DNA of 64,000 bases, from NCBI GenBank assembly GCA_942493235.1, contig OW818676.1, forward strand, positions 3,348,001-3,412,000, written 5' to 3'. Made by a program: the position numbers and the translations under genes. The notes beneath the pieces are model-generated. The model saw nothing but the letters and a program-made list of their open reading frames with translations, made no database searches and had not been told where the DNA came from. How positions within the stretch are numbered: position 1 is the stretch's first letter; each line of letters begins with the position of its first letter. Below are positions 60,287-64,000 of this stretch, one piece after another. The stretch is from ENR-C587 sp942493235 (GTDB taxonomy: Bacteria > Bacteroidota > Ignavibacteria > Kapaibacteriales > UBA2268).

Positions 60287-62202
60287 TATTTATAGCTCCT
60301 TACGGCAAATTTCACATTTTCATAAACTAATTGTTCAACGTTTCTAATAGGTTTAACGCCCTGACCTTGATATTCCCAAGCGGCTACGTGAGCGAATTTT
60401 TCATCGTCGCGTTTAGCTTCGCCATCGGGATATTGATGCTCTGTACGGAAGTGTGCTCCGCAAGATTCGTCTCTTTCTAAAGCATCCCATAGCATAACTT
60501 CGGCAAATTCCAAGAAGTCCGCTACGCGGTTTGCTTTTTCGAGAGCTATATTTAAATCATTACTTTCGCCGGTTACAGTTAAATTACTCCAGAATTCTTC
60601 GCGAATAGAAGGCAATTTCTGAAGTGCAGTTTTAATACTTGCTTCATTACGAGCCATACCGCAATATTCCCACATCATTTTACCTAATTCTCTATGGAAA
60701 TGAGTAGGAGTCTTCTTACCTTTGATGCTGAGTAATTTATTAATTTGATTATGAGCATCTTCTTCTGCTTTTCTAAATTCGGGATGCTCGGCGGTAACCT
60801 TATCAAATGGACCTTGAGTAGCAAGGTAGTTAGCAATCGTATTAGGAATTACAAAATACCCGTCGGCAAGCCCCTGCATCAATGCGGAAGCTCCCAAGCG
60901 GTTTGCACCGTGGTCAGAGAAGTTAGCTTCGCCAAGTACATGAAGACCTTCGATAGTACTTTGTAAGTTATAATCAACCCATAGACCGCCCATTGTATAG
61001 TGAGAAGCCGGATAAATTTTCATTGGAGTAGTATAAGGGTCATCACCTGTAATTCTCTCATACATTTCGAATAAATTGCCGTATCTCTCTTCGATTTTAT
61101 CTTTGCCAAGTCTGGAAATCGCATCTGCAAAATCAAGATATACACCATAACCTGTGGCACTTACGCCGCGTCCGTCATCGCAAGCTTCTTTAGCTGCACG
61201 TGATGAAATGTCGCGTGGTGATAAATTGCCAAAGCTCGGATATTTTCTCTCTAAGTAGTAATCTCTATCTGACTCGGGAATATCAATTGGAGCACGTTTA
61301 TCATCTTTGTTTTTAGGAACCCAAATTCTACCGTCATTACGTAATGATTCACTCATTAAAGTAAGTTTGGATTGATGGTCGCCACTTACAGGGATACAAG
61401 TCGGGTGAATTTGAGTATAGCAAGGATTAGCAAAAGCGGCACCTTTTTTATACGCTCTGAATGTAGCAGTTACGTTACAAGCTTGAGCATTAGTTGATAA
61501 AAAGAATACATTACCGTAACCGCCGGTAGCCAGAATAACAGCATCGCCGACATGCGATTCAATTTTACCGGTAACTAAATCGCGAGTAACAATACCGCGA
61601 GCTTTACCATCAATCAATACTACATCCATCATCTCTTTACGAGTATGACTGGTAACCTGTCCGGCACCGATTTGACGAACCAAAGCGGAATATGCACCAA
61701 GTAATAACTGCTGTCCTGTTTGCCCTCTGGCATAAAACGTACGAGACACTTGAGCTCCACCAAATGAACGATTTGATAATAGCCCTCCGTATTCACGAGC
61801 GAAAGGAACGCCCTGAGCTACGCACTGGTCAATTATATTATTACTTACTTGTGCTAATCTATATACATTTGCTTCACGAGCACGGAAATCTCCGCCTTTG
61901 ATTGTATCATAGAATAATCTGCGAATACTGTCGCCATCGTTCGGATAGCATTTTGCTGCATTAATACCGCCCTGAGCAGCAATACTGTGAGCTCTGCGCG
62001 GACTGTCATTATATGTAAATGTTTCTACTACATATCCCTGCTCTGCTAATGTTGCAGCGGCTGAAGCTCCGGCAAGACCTGTACCGACTACTAATATTTT
62101 ATATTTTCTACGGTTAGCAGGGTTCACTAACTTCATATCGAAGCAATGCTTGTCCCATTTCTCAGCCAATGGACCTGATGGTACTTTTGAATCTAAAATC
62201 AT
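60286..62202 (-). CDS. sdhA: Succinate dehydrogenase/fumarate reductase flavoprotein subunit
   Basis: 638 residues, normal for the type-B class. The FAD-binding motif VVGTGLAGASAAATLAEQG is near residue 36. The covalent-FAD His lies in RRAHSIAAQGGINAAK, and the active-site region includes HPTCIPVSG, LSPRDISSRAAKEA and SHYTMGGLWVDYN. It interconverts succinate and fumarate at the cytoplasmic side of the membrane. It overlaps sdhC by four bases upstream and sdhB by one downstream, so all three are coupled. It is distinct from NadB in the same window, which lacks covalent FAD. Confidence 0.97.
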   Translation of the reverse strand: MILDSKVPSGPLAEKWDKHCFDMKLVNPANRRKYKILVVGTGLAGASAAATLAEQGYVVETFTYNDSPRRAHSIAAQGGINAAKCYPNDGDSIRRLFYDTIKGGDFRAREANVYRLAQVSNNIIDQCVAQGVPFAREYGGLLSNRSFGGAQVSRTFYARGQTGQQLLLGAYSALVRQIGAGQVTSHTRKEMMDVVLIDGKARGIVTRDLVTGKIESHVGDAVILATGGYGNVFFLSTNAQACNVTATFRAYKKGAAFANPCYTQIHPTCIPVSGDHQSKLTLMSESLRNDGRIWVPKNKDDKRAPIDIPESDRDYYLERKYPSFGNLSPRDISSRAAKEACDDGRGVSATGYGVYLDFADAISRLGKDKIEERYGNLFEMYERITGDDPYTTPMKIYPASHYTMGGLWVDYNLQSTIEGLHVLGEANFSDHGANRLGASALMQGLADGYFVIPNTIANYLATQGPFDKVTAEHPEFRKAEEDAHNQINKLLSIKGKKTPTHFHRELGKMMWEYCGMARNEASIKTALQKLPSIREEFWSNLTVTGESNDLNIALEKANRVADFLEFAEVMLWDALERDESCGAHFRTEHQYPDGEAKRDDEKFAHVAAWEYQGQGVKPIRNVEQLVYENVKFAVRSYK

Positions 62203-63002
62203 ATAGTGCCTCCTACTAAGCCTGATAGAATACTGATTGGAATTGAAATTAAAGCTAATACTATTATTACTGCTAATACTACACTGCCCTTTTCGATTAG
62301 TCCGAAATACTTAGGATGATTAAATCCGGCAGTCTGGAATGCACTTTGAATAGCATGAGCTAAATGGAATCCTAATAAAATAACGCCTAATATATAAGCA
62401 ATGGATATCATAGGCTCTTTAAAACCAAGAATTACCATTTGATATACATCATGACGTTTAAAAGCCGACTTAGCCTCTTCTTGAACCACATAATTTACAC
62501 CGTCTGCCTCAACAGTTTTGTATTGAGGAGGGACTTGCTGCCCCTTAGTGTCAATAGCAATAGCTGTAGTTGACTTTACTACAAATTCGTGCTGGTCATA
62601 TTGAGCAGGATTAGTAACTCCGGCAGTAAAATGCAATATGTGGTAAGTCAAAAATGCGGCTATCATTAAGCCTGTCCATATCATTGTTCTTGAAGACAAT
62701 TTAGCTTTTAAGTATGCTTTGTATTGATACTTAGTCGGTTTAGCCGATAAATTCAATAACTTCAAGCGAATTGATGTGATTATGTGAAGTACTAAGCAAA
62801 GGAACAATACAATACGGATTACCCAGAGGATTTCTCCAAGCCCTTGTAGAAATGCCGCATAAGTATTAAATGTTTCCTTTCCCATAAATACTTGCATATT
62901 CCCAAGCGTATGACCCAAGATGAATAATACTAATATTATTCCCGTTGTAGCCATAACCCATTTGCTTAGGATACTTGATTTGAGGTATGATAAAAGTCCC
63001 AT
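62199..63002 (-). CDS. sdhC: Succinate dehydrogenase cytochrome b subunit, di-heme type
   Basis: 267 residues with five membrane helices, the single large anchor of type-B complexes. Candidate heme-ligating histidines lie in ILGHTLGNMQV, LVLHIITSIRL, YHILHFTAGV and LGFHLAHAIQSAFQ. The loop between helices 3 and 4 (about 150-190, with TTAIAIDTKGQQVPPQYKT) is longer than I expect, making the protein somewhat larger than usual relatives. It carries electrons to or from menaquinone in the inner membrane. First gene of the operon. The 400-base upstream gap should contain the promoter, which I could not identify with confidence. Confidence 0.93.
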   Translation of the reverse strand: MGLLSYLKSSILSKWVMATTGIILVLFILGHTLGNMQVFMGKETFNTYAAFLQGLGEILWVIRIVLFLCLVLHIITSIRLKLLNLSAKPTKYQYKAYLKAKLSSRTMIWTGLMIAAFLTYHILHFTAGVTNPAQYDQHEFVVKSTTAIAIDTKGQQVPPQYKTVEADGVNYVVQEEAKSAFKRHDVYQMVILGFKEPMISIAYILGVILLGFHLAHAIQSAFQTAGFNHPKYFGLIEKGSVVLAVIIVLALISIPISILSGLVGGTI

Positions 63003-63401
63003 AGAACCTTTTAAATATATGAATAAATCTGTTTATTAATTTCTAAAATCATAAGTAAACAAAAAATAATTTTTACTAAATAATCGAATTTTACTATTTT
63101 CTAACTTTTTTCGACGCAATCTCAAATTACTAATTTTAGTCGATATTTTTATCGAAACAAAATTCTCAATACATTTCAATACTTGCGATATATAACGCTA
63201 AAAAAATAACTATTCGGATTCTTGCATTATATATCACTGTAAGTTACGAAAAAAAATCAAATTTTTCAATATGATAAGCATCTATTTTTGTATTTTTTTA
63301 AAATATATAATATTAAAATTCGTTTCAAAAAATATATTTAGTTTGTTAGAATTTATTATTTAGTCGAATCTAACAATTAGTAATTAATGGCAAGGGGTAT
63401 T
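63003..63401. other. Divergent intergenic region between sdhC and the TonB receptor gene
   Basis: About 400 AT-rich bases between two divergently transcribed genes, so both promoters should be here. I found no exact match to the Bacteroidota consensus on either strand and no hairpin or ORF worth naming. Confidence 0.5.
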
Positions 63402-64000
63402 ATGAAAAGAGTAATATTATTAATGTTATTTGGAATATTTAACATAGCTTATTCACAGGATTCAGATAAAAGCATTGAAAAAGGGATAATTAGCGGAAGA
63501 ATAATTTCTGCTATTACCCAAAGACCATTGCAAGGTATAACAGTAAAAATCGAAGAAACAAAGCTTGGAGCTATCAGTAATTTAGACGGTTACTTTTCTG
63601 TTAAAAATGTACCTGTTGGGATTTACGCAGTAAAATTTACAGCAGTTGGATATGCGACTTATATACAGTCAAACGTAGTAGTATCTGCTGTTAAGCCTGC
63701 ACAATTAGAAATTGAATTAAACGAAAAAATGTTTGAAGTCGGAGAAGTAGAAGTCAAAGCCAGTTATTTCCTAAGACGAATCGAAACCTCATCTTCGAGC
63801 CAGACTTTATCATCAGAAGATATTCGTCGTACGCCGGGAGTTCAGGAAGATGTAGTTCGAGCAACAGCTCTGCTGCCGGGGGTCGGGGTTACAAGCTCCG
63901 GCAGAAACGACTTATTAGTTCGGGGCGGTGCTCCTTACGAAAATTTGTTCTTAGTAGATAATATCGAAGTTCCAAACATTAACCATTTCGGTACACAAGG
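63402..64000 (+). CDS. TonB-dependent receptor, N-terminal part (gene cut by window edge)
   Basis: ATG 63402 is preceded by AAGGGG. A signal peptide (MKRVILLMLFGIFNIAYSQ) is followed by a carboxypeptidase-regulatory-like domain (about 28-110: SGRIISAITQRPLQGITVKI, the LGAISNLDGYFSVKNVPVG segment and YAVKFTAVGYATY). The start of the plug domain comes next (DVVRATALLPGVGV and RNDLLVRGGAPYENLFLVDN). The barrel lies beyond the window. Proteins of this layout import iron complexes, vitamins or glycans across the outer membrane, powered by TonB. The substrate cannot be told. No SusD-like partner is visible on this side. Confidence 0.92.
   Translation, partial: MKRVILLMLFGIFNIAYSQDSDKSIEKGIISGRIISAITQRPLQGITVKIEETKLGAISNLDGYFSVKNVPVGIYAVKFTAVGYATYIQSNVVVSAVKPAQLEIELNEKMFEVGEVEVKASYFLRRIETSSSSQTLSSEDIRRTPGVQEDVVRATALLPGVGVTSSGRNDLLVRGGAPYENLFLVDNIEVPNINHFGTQ

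Overview
The window is strongly AT-rich and reads as a chromosomal segment from the Bacteroidota/FCB superphylum. The lineage is probably near Chlorobi/Ignavibacteria/Kapabacteria rather than a classical Bacteroides; that finer placement is inference. Supporting evidence is four proteins with C-terminal type IX secretion (T9SS) sorting domains, a gingipain-type C25 peptidase, a TonB-dependent receptor with an N-terminal carboxypeptidase-regulatory-like domain, a di-heme succinate dehydrogenase, and a Bacteroidota-type promoter (TTTG-N19-TAnnTTTG) in front of the SRP RNA.

Layout. 1-4.2 kb: 3' end of an M14 carboxypeptidase, gcvPA, an FtsB/DivIC-like protein, a secreted protein of unknown function and the 4.5S-type SRP RNA. 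4.3-13.5 kb: a 1923-residue C25 peptidase, mtgA and mutS, the last two overlapping. 13.6-16.5 kb: a signalling patch (receiver plus degenerate HD-GYP protein, receiver-histidine kinase, STAS protein). 16.7-24.7 kb: a heptosyltransferase-like enzyme, outer-membrane and T9SS cargo genes, nadB, a tiny Lys-rich ORF, a degenerate GIY-YIG protein, an ASCH-like protein and a lipoprotein. 24.8-30.9 kb: mreB-mreC-mreD-smc on the minus strand. 31-36 kb: a repeat-rich region holding an ECF sigma factor, a membrane protein that looks like an anti-sigma domain fused through a long linker to an outer-membrane beta-barrel, a free paralogue of that barrel, and a 77-bp tandem palindromic array just upstream of the sigma gene. 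36.1-42.3 kb: a ~2070-residue four-module beta-helix T9SS protein. 42.6-46.6 kb: overlapping CHASE2-CHASE2-MscS genes. 47-50 kb: an Mla-type lipid transport operon. 50-55 kb: Fe-type superoxide dismutase, a solitary Mrr endonuclease and an SppA protease with a barrel-like N-terminal extension. 55-59.5 kb: MITE-like repeats, a broken secreted gene, a DUF3160 T9SS protein and a ruined PIN toxin-antitoxin pair. 59.5-63 kb: sdhCAB. 63.4 kb to the end: the start of a TonB-dependent receptor.

Functionally the window mixes envelope biogenesis (mreBCD, mtgA, FtsB-like, Mla, glycosyltransferase, SppA), secreted or surface proteins, core metabolism (gcvPA, nadB, sdhCAB, sod) and signalling. Intergenic DNA is crowded with small palindromic repeats of several families, mostly between 23.8 and 59.4 kb. 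The most unusual unit is the sigma factor/anti-sigma-barrel/barrel operon with its repeat array; the CHASE2-CHASE2-MscS operon is second. I saw no CRISPR array, tRNA, rRNA or intact transposase gene.
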